Shown piece by piece: positions 18,390-27,531 of a stretch of 47,679 nt of DNA. The DNA is from Acidobacteriaceae bacterium. Lineage in GTDB: Bacteria > Acidobacteriota > Terriglobia > Terriglobales > Acidobacteriaceae. Below the pieces are notes generated by a model, which was not told the DNA's origin, ran no database searches, and saw nothing but the letters and a program-made list of their open reading frames with translations. The stretch's first letter is position 1, and every line of letters starts with the position of its first letter. The stretch lies in contig CAHJWN010000025.1 of assembly GCA_903642265.1 (NCBI GenBank), forward strand, positions 1-47,679, read 5' to 3'. A program made the position numbers and the translations under genes.

Positions 18390-18563
18390 CTACTTACCCT
18401 GAACCACTACCGGAGCGCTCGCCGGCGCCAACGGCTTTGCGAAGATCTTCAGGGCGTTTTGCACCGTGTAGTTTAATCCCCACAGAGTAGGCACCACCAC
18501 AATCACCCATGCAGCCGCGATCAACACCGGCGACGACTTCCTGCTGCTACTTGCTTCTACCAT
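18390..18563 (-). CDS. MFS transporter small subunit (57 aa)
   Basis: A 57-residue frame, ATG at 18561-18563 and TAG at 18390-18392, with a GAGGG ribosome-binding site seven bases upstream. It has a Ser/Lys-rich N-terminus (MVEASSSRKSS), one hydrophobic helix (about 12-30, LIAAAWVIVVVPTLWGLNY), then TVQNALKIF and a Pro/Ala tail. The pattern of a helix ending in P-x-x-WG-x-x-x-T-x-x-x-AL-x-x-F resembles the short single-pass proteins annotated as MFS transporter small subunits that accompany OxlT-like transporters. It starts 77 bases downstream of exactly such an MFS gene on the same strand, which supports the call. Role presumably in assembly or stability of the transporter (inference). Too short for many gene callers. 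Confidence 0.75.
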   Translation of the reverse strand: MVEASSSRKSSPVLIAAAWVIVVVPTLWGLNYTVQNALKIFAKPLAPASAPVVVQGK

Positions 18564-18639
18564 CGACGATCCCTCACGTTTCTAATTTCGTATCGATCTT
18601 GAAGCGGACCTTACGGCCGGTCAGGCATTGGAGCGTGCG

Positions 18640-20013
18640 TCAGTGCCCACCACCGACCGGAGCCAGACCTTGCTCCTTCATCCAGTACTTCTCATCCACT
18701 GGCTTCACAAAGAAGTTTGCGATGAATCCCACGAGTAGCAGACCGCTCATGATGTGCAGGATCAGTGGATACGCGTCCTGCTTCGGCAGATTCTTGGCCA
18801 CATAGTGATCAAGAATTCCATTGACGATGAGTGGCCCAACGATTCCTGCCGTGGACCAAGCAGTCAGCAATCTGCCGTGAATGGCCGAGACGTTATAGCC
18901 GCCGAACAAATCCTTCAAGTAAGCCGGGATCGTTGCGAATCCGCCGCCGTACATCGAGATCAGTACCGCTGCCACGCCGACGAACAGCCCGACAGAATTG
19001 AGGTGGTCTCCGCGAGTCAACGGCAGGAAGAAGTAGAGCACAGCGCCCAGCGTGAAGAAAATGAAGTACGTCACCTTTCGTCCAAAGATGTCCGAGCACG
19101 ACGCCCAGATAAACCTGCCGCCCATGTTGAAGATACTTAATAGCCCTACAAAACCCACGGCTGCAGTCGGCGTGATGACGCCTTTGAACAGGTCCTGAAT
19201 CATTGGCGAAGCCTGTTCCAGAATCCCAATGCCCGCCGTCACATTCGTAAACAGAATGATCCACAACAAAAAGAATTGCGGCGTCTTCCATGCATGTTCC
19301 ACATCGACGTTGTGTGACGAGATTAGTGCTGAATGTTTTACCGGCGGTGTCCATCCCTCCGGTGCCCAATCCTTCGCCGGGACGCGGATTGTAAAGACTC
19401 CGAACATCATAAACACGAAGTAGAGAGCGCCCATCGTCAAAAACGTATACGGAATGGGAGGTTGGCCGACAGCCTTGAAATGCGCCATTAACTGGCTCGC
19501 CAGCGGTCCACCGATCATAGCGCCGCCACCAAATCCCATAATTGCCAAGCCCGTCGCCAGTCCGGGCCGATCAGGGAACCACTTGATCAAAGTCGAGACG
19601 GGCGAGATATATCCCAGCCCCAGTCCGACGCCGCCAACCACGCCGTACCCGAGATAGATCAGTGCCAGTGAATGCGTGGTCGCACCCGCAGAAGCGATGG
19701 CGAAACCTGCGCCAAAACACACCGCTGCGTAGAACATCGCGCGCCTCGGACCAGCTTTCTCGAGCCATGCCCCAAACAATGCAGCAGATATGCCAAGGAA
19801 GGCAATTGCGATCGAGAAGATGTATCCAATTTCTTTCAGATTCCACGCCGCGCCATTTGCGCCGTGCAGTGCCAGCAGTGGATTTTTGAAGACGGAGAAC
19901 GAATAGACCTGCCCGATGGACAGATGGATCGCAAGTGCGGCCGGAGGAGCCAGCCAGCGGCTATAACCCGCAGGCGCGACGGAACGATCACGATCAAGAA
20001 AAGCTAGAGCCAT
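18640..20013 (-). CDS. OxlT-like (OFA family) MFS transporter
   Basis: A 457-aa, 12-helix major facilitator of the oxalate/formate antiporter type. It has an N-terminal helix with the family-like SIGQVYSFSVF, then GAWLEKAGPRRAM (loop 2-3 motif), GGVGLGLGYISPVSTLIKWFPDRPGLATG (in pieces: GLGYISPVSTL, KWFPDRPGLATG), and a second-half DIFGRKVTYF loop. KWFP(D)RxG is characteristic of OFA carriers of small carboxylates. A GAGGAA site precedes the ATG. The gene is followed on its strand by the 57-aa small subunit and diverges from acetyl-CoA synthetase, so a monocarboxylate such as acetate, formate, lactate or oxalate is a reasonable substrate guess. No oxalyl-CoA decarboxylase or formyl-CoA transferase is nearby, so oxalate is not favoured. 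Confidence 0.88.
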   Translation of the reverse strand: MALAFLDRDRSVAPAGYSRWLAPPAALAIHLSIGQVYSFSVFKNPLLALHGANGAAWNLKEIGYIFSIAIAFLGISAALFGAWLEKAGPRRAMFYAAVCFGAGFAIASAGATTHSLALIYLGYGVVGGVGLGLGYISPVSTLIKWFPDRPGLATGLAIMGFGGGAMIGGPLASQLMAHFKAVGQPPIPYTFLTMGALYFVFMMFGVFTIRVPAKDWAPEGWTPPVKHSALISSHNVDVEHAWKTPQFFLLWIILFTNVTAGIGILEQASPMIQDLFKGVITPTAAVGFVGLLSIFNMGGRFIWASCSDIFGRKVTYFIFFTLGAVLYFFLPLTRGDHLNSVGLFVGVAAVLISMYGGGFATIPAYLKDLFGGYNVSAIHGRLLTAWSTAGIVGPLIVNGILDHYVAKNLPKQDAYPLILHIMSGLLLVGFIANFFVKPVDEKYWMKEQGLAPVGGGH

Positions 20014-20178
20014 TTCGGTTCCTCGGTGAGCCTGGTGCCACTGCGGATCTTCAGTCCGCTTCGATCAGCGAGAATCCGCTCGTATCGAGCGACTCTGACC
20101 TTACAGCCTTGGATGCTGCACTATCAGGGCGGGACGCTGGGTGTTTGCCCCGGACGCAAACGGTAGCGTACCTTTTCT
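20014..20178. promoter_or_regulatory. Divergent control region between MFS and acs, with two inverted repeats
   Basis: This 165-base gap must hold both promoters. It contains CGCTCG-TAT-CGAGCG at 20077-20091, a perfect 6-base inverted repeat with a 3-base centre, and GTTTGC (20143-20148) with GCAAAC (20156-20161). The first lies mid-gap and looks like a dimer operator; the second is just upstream of the acs start and could be an operator or leader hairpin. No -35/-10 pair was clear enough to name. Confidence 0.4.
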
Positions 20179-22188
20179 GTGACCGTTGAACTTTCTCGAG
20201 GTTACCCGTTGGCATCGCAGCCTGAAACGCAGCTTGCACCGCAACACGAAAATCTCAGCTCCACCCTGCGCGAGAACCGTGTCTTTCCGCCACCGGCAGC
20301 TTTTGCGGCCGCTGCGCACATCACCAGCCTTGAAGGCTATGAGTCCCTCTACAAGCAAAGCATCGACGACCCTGAGGCCTTCTGGGCCGATGCCGCATCA
20401 AACCTCGACTGGTTCGCCCCCTGGTCTGCCGTTCTCGAAGGCACCTTCCCCAACGCCAGGTGGTTCACCGACGCGAAGCTCAATCTCTGCCACAACTGTG
20501 TCGATCGCCACGCCACCACCACTCCCGACAAAGTTGCCATTGTCTGGGAAGGCGAGCCTGGGGAGATTCGCCGCATCACCTACGCCGAACTTCTCGTGCA
20601 GGTCCAGCTCTTCGCCAACGTTCTCAAGTCTCACGGCGTGAAGAAGGGCGATCGCGTCGCGATTTACATGGGTATGGCGCCAGAGCTCGCCATTGCTCTC
20701 CTCGCCTGCGCCCGCATCGGCGCGATCCACTCCGTCATCTTCGGGGGCTTCGCCGCCCACGCCCTTGTCGACCGCATCAACGACTCAGCCTGCGTCGCTC
20801 TGCTGACCCAGGACGGCAGCCATCGCCGCGGCTCCGAAGTAAAGCTTAAAGCCATTGCCGATGAAGCCCTTGCCAACTGCCCCACCATCAAGACGGTGGT
20901 CGTCTATCAGCGCACCAAGTCTCCCGTAACCATGGCAGAAGGCCGCGACATCTGGTGGCACGAGGCCATGGCCGCCGCTGCGCCTGAGTGCCCTTGTGAA
21001 TGGATGGACGCCGAAGACCCGCTCTACATCCTCTATACCTCCGGAACCACTGGTAAACCCAAGGGACTGGTTCATACCACCGCCGGCTACTCCGTTCAGA
21101 CCTATCTCACCAGCAAGTATGTCTTCGACCTTCGGCCGGATGACGTCTACTGGTGCACCGCCGACATCGGTTGGGTCACCGGCCACTCTTATGTCGTGTA
21201 CGGCCCACTGCAGAACGGTGTCACCGTCCTGATGTATGAAGGCGCACCCAACTTTCCTGAGTGCGACCGCTTCTGGAAGATCATCGACGCGCATAAAGTG
21301 AGTGTCTTCTACACCGCGCCGACCGCAATTCGTGCCTTCATCAAGTGGGGCAACCGGTGGGTCGATCCATACTCGCTTGACTCGCTCCGTCTGCTCGGAA
21401 CCGTTGGTGAGCCTATCAATCCTGAAGCCTGGATGTGGTATTTCCGCGAAATTGGCAAAGAGCGCTGCCCCATCGTAGACACATACTGGCAGACAGAAAC
21501 CGGCGCAATCATCATCGCTCCCGTTCCCGGCGCAATCGCGACAAAGCCCGGCTCTGCAACCCGCCCGTTCTTCGGCATCGTTCCAGAGGTGGTCACCAAG
21601 GAAGGCAATCCTGTACCCGACGGCCAGGGTGGCCTCCTGGTCATTCGCAAGCCATGGCCGTCCATAGCCCGGACGATCTACGGAGATCCGGCCCGGTATG
21701 AGCAGTCCTACTTCTCTGAGATTCCAGGCAGCTACTTTACCGGCGACGGCGCACGACGCGATCCCGACGGCTACTTCTGGCTGATGGGCCGCGTTGACGA
21801 CGTCATCAACGTCTCTGGCCACCGGCTCGGCACCATGGAGATCGAGTCTGCCCTCGTCGCTCATCCTAAGGTGGCCGAAGCGGCTGTGGTGGGCCGCCCC
21901 GACGAGATGAAGGGGCAAGCCATCGCTGCCTTCGTCACCCTCGAACACGGCCAGGAGCCGAGCGATGCGTTGCGCCAGGAACTCCGTCAGTGGGTCGCAA
22001 AAGAGATTGGCGCCCTCGCCCGACCTGACGATCTTCGCTTCACCGACGCGCTCCCTAAGACCCGTAGCGGCAAGATTATGCGACGGCTGCTTCGCGAACT
22101 GGCCACTACTGGCGAGGTTAGAGGCGACACGACAACTCTTGAAGACTTCGCAGTGGTGGCCAGACTGCGCGAGCAGGATGAAGCATAA
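20179..22188 (+). CDS. acs: Acetyl-CoA synthetase (AMP-forming)
   Basis: Up to 669 aa, the usual length. It activates acetate with ATP and CoA to acetyl-CoA and AMP. Marks are ENRVFPPP near the N-terminus, the P-loop [17 protein letters not shown] (about 285-301), [15 protein letters not shown] with the acetate-pocket Trp, DTYWQTETG, and the C-terminal [11 protein letters not shown] with Lys632, the residue regulated by acetylation in known Acs enzymes. The annotated start is GTG 20179; TTG at 20209 has a GAGG seven bases upstream and would also keep the whole family core, so the start is uncertain. It diverges from the OFA transporter and small subunit, a sensible uptake-plus-activation pairing. 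A strong hairpin follows directly after the stop. Confidence 0.96.
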   Translation: MTVELSRGYPLASQPETQLAPQHENLSSTLRENRVFPPPAAFAAAAHITSLEGYESLYKQSIDDPEAFWADAASNLDWFAPWSAVLEGTFPNARWFTDAKLNLCHNCVDRHATTTPDKVAIVWEGEPGEIRRITYAELLVQVQLFANVLKSHGVKKGDRVAIYMGMAPELAIALLACARIGAIHSVIFGGFAAHALVDRINDSACVALLTQDGSHRRGSEVKLKAIADEALANCPTIKTVVVYQRTKSPVTMAEGRDIWWHEAMAAAAPECPCEWMDAEDPLYILYTSGTTGKPKGLVHTTAGYSVQTYLTSKYVFDLRPDDVYWCTADIGWVTGHSYVVYGPLQNGVTVLMYEGAPNFPECDRFWKIIDAHKVSVFYTAPTAIRAFIKWGNRWVDPYSLDSLRLLGTVGEPINPEAWMWYFREIGKERCPIVDTYWQTETGAIIIAPVPGAIATKPGSATRPFFGIVPEVVTKEGNPVPDGQGGLLVIRKPWPSIARTIYGDPARYEQSYFSEIPGSYFTGDGARRDPDGYFWLMGRVDDVINVSGHRLGTMEIESALVAHPKVAEAAVVGRPDEMKGQAIAAFVTLEHGQEPSDALRQELRQWVAKEIGALARPDDLRFTDALPKTRSGKIMRRLLRELATTGEVRGDTTTLEDFAVVARLREQDEA

Positions 22189-22192
22189 TAGC

Positions 22193-22235
22193 GACCGCGC
22201 TCTTCGAAAATGACGCTTTTGCGATGAGCGCGGTC
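22193..22235. terminator. Strong two-sided terminator between acs and aldo/keto reductase
   Basis: A perfect 10-base inverted repeat, GACCGCGCTC (22193-22202) with GAGCGCGGTC (22226-22235), begins four bases after the acs stop. Inside the loop, TCG+AAAA can pair with TTTT+CGA around one bulged G, lengthening the stem. The neighbouring genes converge here, so it can serve both. U-rich tails are short, so termination may be only partly intrinsic. Confidence 0.75.
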
Positions 22236-22261
22236 CATCCTTTACCCGCCTGGCCCAGAGC

Positions 22262-23350
22262 CTAACCTACCCGCTTCTCTTCGGTCTTCGGAGAGGACGG
22301 CTCTACATCCGTCCCGGATGTTCCGCCCAGCCACTTCGGATTATTCGCCGTACCGTCGAAGATACTCGAGGTCTTGAAGGGTTCAAACTTCCCCGTCATC
22401 GCGGCGTCCTTTGTCTTCGTGAGGAAAGCGACTGTCTGTTCCGGCGTAAAGGGCTTGAATGTACTTGCCGCTTGCAGCGCCTGATCGAGGATCTCCGGCT
22501 TCTCCATGCCCGTAATCACCACCGACACCGGCTGTGACAGCCCATAGTGCAGCGCTTCGATTGGGTCGATCGTCTTCGACCTGAGGATGTAACCATCGCC
22601 AAACGTCTTCATCGCCAGCACGCCCGTCCCTGCTTTCTGAGCAACAGGAATGACATTCTTGGCGAAAGACCTGAAATGCGCATCCATCGCATTCACAGGC
22701 ATCTGCACTGTATCGAACTTGAAGCCGTGCTCGGCCGCAACTTCAAACATCCGAAGATGAATCTGCGGATCCTTGTGCCCGGTGAAACCGATATACCGGA
22801 TCTTGCCTGCCTGTCGAGCGGCCATGGCAGCATGAATTGCTCCGTTGTCAGCAAAGATGCGATCCGGATCCTCAAACCGTAGGATCTCGTGGAACTGAAC
22901 CAGGTCAATTACATCCGTATTCAGCCGACCCATCGACTGTTCCAGCTGCTTGTCGTACTCCTTTGAAGTTCGCGCATCCAGCTTGGTCATCAGGAAGACC
23001 TTCTCGCGATAGCCGTCCTTCAGAGCCTGCCCCATGCGGACCTCGCTGATGCCGTCGTTGTAGTCCCAGCAGTTATCCATGAAGGTAATCCCACGATCGA
23101 CCGCGGTCCGCACCAGCTTGACCGCATCCTGCTGTGTCGATGCCGGATCCTTGGCCAGGTGGTACCCACCCATGCCAATCGCTGATACGCGCTCGCCTGT
23201 CGTACCAAGCTCACGATAGATCATGCCAGACTCCTCCGGACGCTTCACGGGAGATCTCTTCGATGTTTGCCCCGCCTGTGAGAGTGCGGGTTGAGCGGCT
23301 GCAGCCACACCGGCAGCAGTTGCGGACTTCAAAAAATCACGACGTTCCAT
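22262..23350 (-). CDS. Tat-exported aldo/keto reductase
   Basis: 362 aa from the ATG at 23350. The start was chosen over the longer frame (from 23419) because AGAGGAG sits seven bases upstream, and because the N-terminus then reads MERRDFLKSATAAGVAAAA, a twin-arginine signal. Aldo/keto reductase features follow: ELGTTGERVSAIGMGG at the barrel start, DNCWDYNDG with catalytic Asp and Tyr, MTKLD with Lys, and VQFHEI with His; then KIRYIGFTGH and a VVITGMEKPE strand typical of the family. Such enzymes reduce carbonyls with NAD(P)H. Export by Tat implies folding with cofactor in the cytoplasm first. Substrate unknown. It converges with acs at a shared terminator and is probably monocistronic. Confidence 0.9.
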   Translation of the reverse strand: MERRDFLKSATAAGVAAAAQPALSQAGQTSKRSPVKRPEESGMIYRELGTTGERVSAIGMGGYHLAKDPASTQQDAVKLVRTAVDRGITFMDNCWDYNDGISEVRMGQALKDGYREKVFLMTKLDARTSKEYDKQLEQSMGRLNTDVIDLVQFHEILRFEDPDRIFADNGAIHAAMAARQAGKIRYIGFTGHKDPQIHLRMFEVAAEHGFKFDTVQMPVNAMDAHFRSFAKNVIPVAQKAGTGVLAMKTFGDGYILRSKTIDPIEALHYGLSQPVSVVITGMEKPEILDQALQAASTFKPFTPEQTVAFLTKTKDAAMTGKFEPFKTSSIFDGTANNPKWLGGTSGTDVEPSSPKTEEKRVG

Positions 23351-23357
23351 AGGCATG

Positions 23358-23364
23358 CTCCTCT
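23358..23364 (-). promoter_or_regulatory. Ribosome-binding site deciding the aldo/keto reductase start
   Basis: AGAGGAG on the minus strand, seven bases before the ATG at 23350 and only one base before the in-frame ATG at 23356. The spacing favours 23350, which places the twin-arginine motif at the very N-terminus. Confidence 0.7.
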
Positions 23365-23454
23365 GTTCAGCCGTAGGATGCCGTAAATGCATACGAAGCA
23401 TGCCCTCCGCTCCTGCCATCCTTGCGGCAACCCGTCTGACTGTATCCTCAACGT

Positions 23455-23928
23455 ATGACCTCCAGGACGATAGTCACAGCCTTCTTCGCTCTAACCTTGA
23501 CCACCCCTCTGATCACACAGGAGCGCGGGAGTTGGTCGCCTGCCAGCAAGACCGCTCAATCTATCACCGGCGACATCACCTTCAATGATTCGCGGCTGAC
23601 CATCAACTTCTTCAGCCTGACCATTGCCGAGATTCGCTCGCTCAAGCCCGCTGAGCTCTCTGCCGCCTTTGACACAGCCGACAGCAGCGACTCAACCGTC
23701 GGTACTGGACACCTCTACCGTCTCAGCATCCCCGCCGAGAAGCGGTTCCTTCACAAGAACACCCTATGTGGCTCCGACGAGACGCAATGGATGGCCACCT
23801 ACGTCTCCGGCAAGTCTGCCAAACAGATGCAGATCGCGTTCTTCTCGAACGCAACGCCACCGGTCTTTACGATAGAAGCCCTTCGCGACAGCCCAAACCT
23901 CTGTGGCACTTTCAGCTATGCCCGATGA
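23455..23928 (+). CDS. Secreted hypothetical protein
   Basis: 157 aa with a probable signal peptide (MTSRTIVTAFFALTLTTPLITQ). I do not recognise a family. The mature part is a compact, beta-rich domain of about 130 residues. It has two cysteines (in TLCGSDE and NLCGTFSY) that could form one disulfide linking the middle to the C-terminus, as expected for an exported protein. It contains GDITFNDSRLTINF near the start and WMATYVSGKSAKQMQIAFFS in two adjacent strands. It diverges from the aldo/keto reductase with about 100 bases between starts and converges with the histidine kinase. Start at ATG 23455 fits the signal peptide. Confidence 0.65.
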   Translation: MTSRTIVTAFFALTLTTPLITQERGSWSPASKTAQSITGDITFNDSRLTINFFSLTIAEIRSLKPAELSAAFDTADSSDSTVGTGHLYRLSIPAEKRFLHKNTLCGSDETQWMATYVSGKSAKQMQIAFFSNATPPVFTIEALRDSPNLCGTFSYAR

Positions 23929-24049
23929 CGCAGCGGTGTCAGCAGCAGTATCCAAGATATGACAATCGCAACATAAGTTTGAGATTGCCTCAGTTAGGCT
24001 CGCAACGCTGATCAGAAGCTGAAAGGCCTATCCCTATCCAACATCCTGC

Positions 24050-26422
24050 CTAGCGGAGATGCTCCCGCATCTTGCTCGGCAGCGTGAAGAAGAAGCTCGA
24101 TCCGACCCCTTCCTCACTTGTCACCCAGATTCTGCCGCCGTGCTGCCGCACGATTTCCTGGCAGATAGCCAGCCCAAGCCCGGTGCCGCCCATCGTCCGC
24201 GAGTCCGAGGCGTCCACTTGCTGAAAGCGGTCAAATATCTGTCCCAGCTTGTCTGCCGGAATTCCCTGCCCCCTGTCACGCACTTCTACCTGGGTCTCGT
24301 CAGCACTCAGCTTTGTCGCCTTCAGCAGAATGCGGCTGCCCTCAGGTGAGAACTTTATTGCGTTCGAAATGAGGTTTGTCACCGCTTGAATAATCCGGTC
24401 GGGATCAGCCCAGGCCTTTACCTTTCCCGCCTCGGCGTAGATCTCGATCTTCGCTTTTTCAGCATCGGTTTTCCGCATGGTCATGGCCGCATGCAGCAGG
24501 TCGGCCATACTGCACATCGTAGAGTGCAGCTCCGCCTTGCCGCTCCGGATCCGTTCAAGATCCAGGATGTCGTTTACGAGCCGTACCAGTCGATCGGTGT
24601 TGCCAATTGCGATCTCAAGCATCTGCTTGATTTTCTCCGGCCGCGACAACAGCGTCCCGCTCTGCACCAGGCCCAACGCCGCTCGCAGTGAGGTCAACGG
24701 CGTTCGCAGCTCATGCGACACCGTCGAAACGAACTCGTCTTTCATCCGGTCTAAGGCCTGCCGCTCCGTCGTGTCCGTAAACGCAACCACTACGCCGACG
24801 GCTTTCTGCTGCGCGGCCGCTCCGTCCGCAGACGTGCGACTGTCCATCTCAATCTGTGGCCGCGCTACATAATCCACCGGGAATTTGGTGCCATCCTTCC
24901 GCCAGAAGACCTCGGACGACATCCGCACAGTTTCGTGGTTGTGAAGTGTGTGGTTGACCGGGCAATCGCTCCACGCATACGGATTACCATCTGCGTGTGA
25001 GTGGTGAATCAATTCATGCATATTGCGACCCAGCATCTCTTCCGGGGTATAGCCGAGCATCTCCGCCGCTGCTGCATTTACCACCGTGACGTTGCCCGTG
25101 AGATCCAATCCGTAGATCCCATCGCCCACCGACTCCAGAATCGAATTCGACTGCCGCACCAGCGCCCGCAGTTCGGCCTCCGCCTTAATTTTTTCTGTCA
25201 CATCCAAACCAAAGGCCAGAACATGCGGCTTGTTTCCGGACGCGGCTATCAGTTTGTTCCGGTATGCCACCACGCGAATACTGCCATCAAGATGCACCAT
25301 ATGCATCAGCCCCTGCGCCTCGCCCGTAGCGGCTATCTGGGCGAGGTACGTCTCGAATGTCACACCGGCTCCCGTGGGCAGCAGTTCTTCAAGCGAGTGG
25401 CCAACAACCTGATCGACTGTCCTCCCAATGCTCTCCGCACCATTCCTGTTTACCGAAAGGACTGTCCCATCTACATCGTGCGTGCAAATCATACCGAGCG
25501 AGCCTTCTACGATCAGCCGGTAGCGTGATTCGCTTTCTACCAGCGTGGCTTCGGCAGCTCGTTGCTCAGTGACGTCGATCCCGGTTGCGATCAGGAACGC
25601 CACATCCTCCTGCGCATCCAGCAGCGCGGTCGCCGACCACGCGATGCGCCGCAAGTCGCCAGCACGGGTCAACCAGATGTTTTCGTACTTCGCCGGAAAC
25701 TCGCCCGCGCACATGCTCTCGAAGCGCCGCCGCTCCTCGTCGACGTCCTGCGCCGGAACCAACCGGTTCCACACATGCTTTCCGACCAGCTCTGCCGAGT
25801 CGTATCCGGAGATTACCTCGCATGCCCGGTTGAACCGCACTACGCGCCCCGTTCGATCAAACACCGCAACCAACGCCCCGACCGTATCCAGCACGGCCGA
25901 GACGAAATTTCGTTCTACGGTCAGTGCCGTGTCGGTCCGCACATAGGCCATGCTTGCGAGGTCTATTTCGCGTTCGCGTTTCATCAACTCCAGCCGCGTT
26001 ACCACCTGCCGCCCAAGGATTGTCAGCGCATCCCGTTGTTGCGGGTCCAGGCTCCCCGTCACGGCATCCGCTACAAACAATATTCCGAGGGAGCTTCCAT
26101 CGGAACCCACCAGCGGCGTTCCGGCATAGAAGCGATACACATGCCCGCCGAGCGCGATTCCTGTATCGGCAAATTCATCGTCCAGATAAGCGTCCGGTAT
26201 CTCGCAGATTGCATCATCACCGCGCAGCGCAGCAGTCTTATCGAATGGCGTCACTTCTCCCGGCTGCTCCGACAGCTCGGTTCCAAATACCGCCTTGTAG
26301 TTCCCACTTGTTCCTTCGAAGAGAACCACCGCCCCGACTGGGCAATTGCAGATCGTCGCTGTCAAGCGAACTAAGTCGTCCAGTCCAGCGTCTGTGGTTT
26401 TAGCGACTTCGAATTGACCCAA
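24050..26422 (-). CDS. Soluble GAF-PAS-PAS-PAS sensor histidine kinase
   Basis: 790 aa without membrane helices, so a cytoplasmic sensor. Order: GAF (about 12-160), PAS1 (about 175-285), PAS2 (about 297-410), PAS3 (about 420-545), HisKA with phospho-acceptor His570 (VSHELRTPLTSL), and HATPase_c with the N box NLISNAIKFSPEG, G1 DRGQGIPADKLG and G2 GGTGLGLAICQ. The HATPase is intact and the protein ends just after it, so there is no receiver domain. No response-regulator gene is next to it, making it an orphan kinase. The start codon appears to be TTG at 26422 with no clear ribosome-binding site; the frame is open to about 26470, so the exact N-terminus is uncertain, but the GAF domain begins soon after. 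Ligand unknown. Confidence 0.9.
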   Translation of the reverse strand: MGQFEVAKTTDAGLDDLVRLTATICNCPVGAVVLFEGTSGNYKAVFGTELSEQPGEVTPFDKTAALRGDDAICEIPDAYLDDEFADTGIALGGHVYRFYAGTPLVGSDGSSLGILFVADAVTGSLDPQQRDALTILGRQVVTRLELMKREREIDLASMAYVRTDTALTVERNFVSAVLDTVGALVAVFDRTGRVVRFNRACEVISGYDSAELVGKHVWNRLVPAQDVDEERRRFESMCAGEFPAKYENIWLTRAGDLRRIAWSATALLDAQEDVAFLIATGIDVTEQRAAEATLVESESRYRLIVEGSLGMICTHDVDGTVLSVNRNGAESIGRTVDQVVGHSLEELLPTGAGVTFETYLAQIAATGEAQGLMHMVHLDGSIRVVAYRNKLIAASGNKPHVLAFGLDVTEKIKAEAELRALVRQSNSILESVGDGIYGLDLTGNVTVVNAAAAEMLGYTPEEMLGRNMHELIHHSHADGNPYAWSDCPVNHTLHNHETVRMSSEVFWRKDGTKFPVDYVARPQIEMDSRTSADGAAAQQKAVGVVVAFTDTTERQALDRMKDEFVSTVSHELRTPLTSLRAALGLVQSGTLLSRPEKIKQMLEIAIGNTDRLVRLVNDILDLERIRSGKAELHSTMCSMADLLHAAMTMRKTDAEKAKIEIYAEAGKVKAWADPDRIIQAVTNLISNAIKFSPEGSRILLKATKLSADETQVEVRDRGQGIPADKLGQIFDRFQQVDASDSRTMGGTGLGLAICQEIVRQHGGRIWVTSEEGVGSSFFFTLPSKMREHLR

Positions 26423-26696
26423 CTCAACGTTCAGGATGCACCCGGGGCGAACGATTGCTCGTGACTTCTGCTATCCATCGTAGGAGAGTAGCGCGATTGA
26501 AAGCTGCAACTTAAGTGGTGATTCGCGTTTATGATGCGTTTCTCACCGGACACAGTGTCGCCTTTCGCCAGCATCCCGCAAACAATCGAAACAGGATCCA
26601 TATGGCAATTCGAGGCACAGCAAACTGCTCTTTTCAGCTAATCTTCATCGCGCCCGGAAGGGCGTCTCTGCGAGGATGCTGGCCGCCCATCACGCA

Positions 26697-27266
26697 CTAC
26701 GGCTTTGGCAAAACACAACAACTGCCGCCCCCCGGAGGTTCTTCAGCACTTGCGTCGAGCGCAACCTTCCACTCCCCATTTGGCTGCTTTTTCCACACAG
26801 TGAAGTACCGCCCCGAAGTCTTCACCGTCTCGCCGTGAACATCCTTCGACACACCGTCGTAGTGCCCCCACGTGAATCCCATATCGTTCGATGGCCCCAT
26901 TTGCGCCCCGTCGGCTAGCCAGGATAACTGGTACTCCTTTGCATCCCACAGCGCCCGCGCCGCGATTGCTGCCTGGCCCAACACCGGAGCCTCCTTGTTC
27001 GCCAGCGAGACTCCATCTTCCGCAAACCAGCTTGAAAATGCCTTTCCTCCACCCTTCGCCACCGCATCGGCAAACCTCGTCTCGAGCTCCAGCAAAGTCA
27101 CCATGCCTGGCGTGACAGTCGGCTGTGTGAGTGGACTGATGTGGTAACCACTCGCCCCAAGCGGATCGTACCCCTGGGCGGCCGCGCCCGGGCCTGCCTG
27201 CCCATACCCTGCCATTGCACAACAAACCATCGCCGGAACTAACAAAGCTCGCCACATGACCAACAT
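26697..27266 (-). CDS. Secreted DUF4440/SnoaL-like protein
   Basis: 189 aa with a signal peptide (about 1-23, MLVMWRALLVPAMVCCAMAGYGQA). The mature part resembles the DUF4440 branch of the NTF2/SnoaL cone fold: LLELETRFADAVAKGG, then FSSWFAEDGV, GFTWGHYDG, and SGRYFTVWKKQPNGEWKVALD. These folds often bind small molecules or act as minor enzymes. Pocket residues cannot be assigned by eye. The C-terminus carries a GGGSCC segment. Probably a periplasmic single-gene unit; it is divergent from the symporter gene about 265 bases away, a gap in which I see no gene. The 274-base gap on its other side, up to the histidine kinase, also holds nothing I can support. Confidence 0.75.
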   Translation of the reverse strand: MLVMWRALLVPAMVCCAMAGYGQAGPGAAAQGYDPLGASGYHISPLTQPTVTPGMVTLLELETRFADAVAKGGGKAFSSWFAEDGVSLANKEAPVLGQAAIAARALWDAKEYQLSWLADGAQMGPSNDMGFTWGHYDGVSKDVHGETVKTSGRYFTVWKKQPNGEWKVALDASAEEPPGGGSCCVLPKP

Positions 27267-27531
27267 CCTACGCCACGGTTTAGCGACTCTACCCTGTCAA
27301 CGAGGGACCACCCGACTGCTCTGCGGTGCTGGCTGTATAGTCGTGGTTCTCTCTGGCAGAAGAAACCGCGTGCAACTTACATTTGGCAGCGACCCGCCAA
27401 TGCATTCCGCTTCGATTCAGATGCTCATTCTCGATTGAATTCCTCGCGCCGGGGACAGGTGCAAGCTTCACACGAACCGATTTCGCCCGAGCTACAGGCG
27501 TGCGCGTTTCACCTGCTATCCTTCCCGAAAC

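Noticed and set aside
20785..21948. 387-aa minus-strand open frame inside acs
   Set aside because: Fully antisense to a well-supported acs gene; composition is that of a codon-bias shadow and no family features are seen.
26515..26838. 107-aa plus-strand frame between histidine kinase and DUF4440 gene
   Set aside because: Runs antisense into the DUF4440 gene and has no family features.
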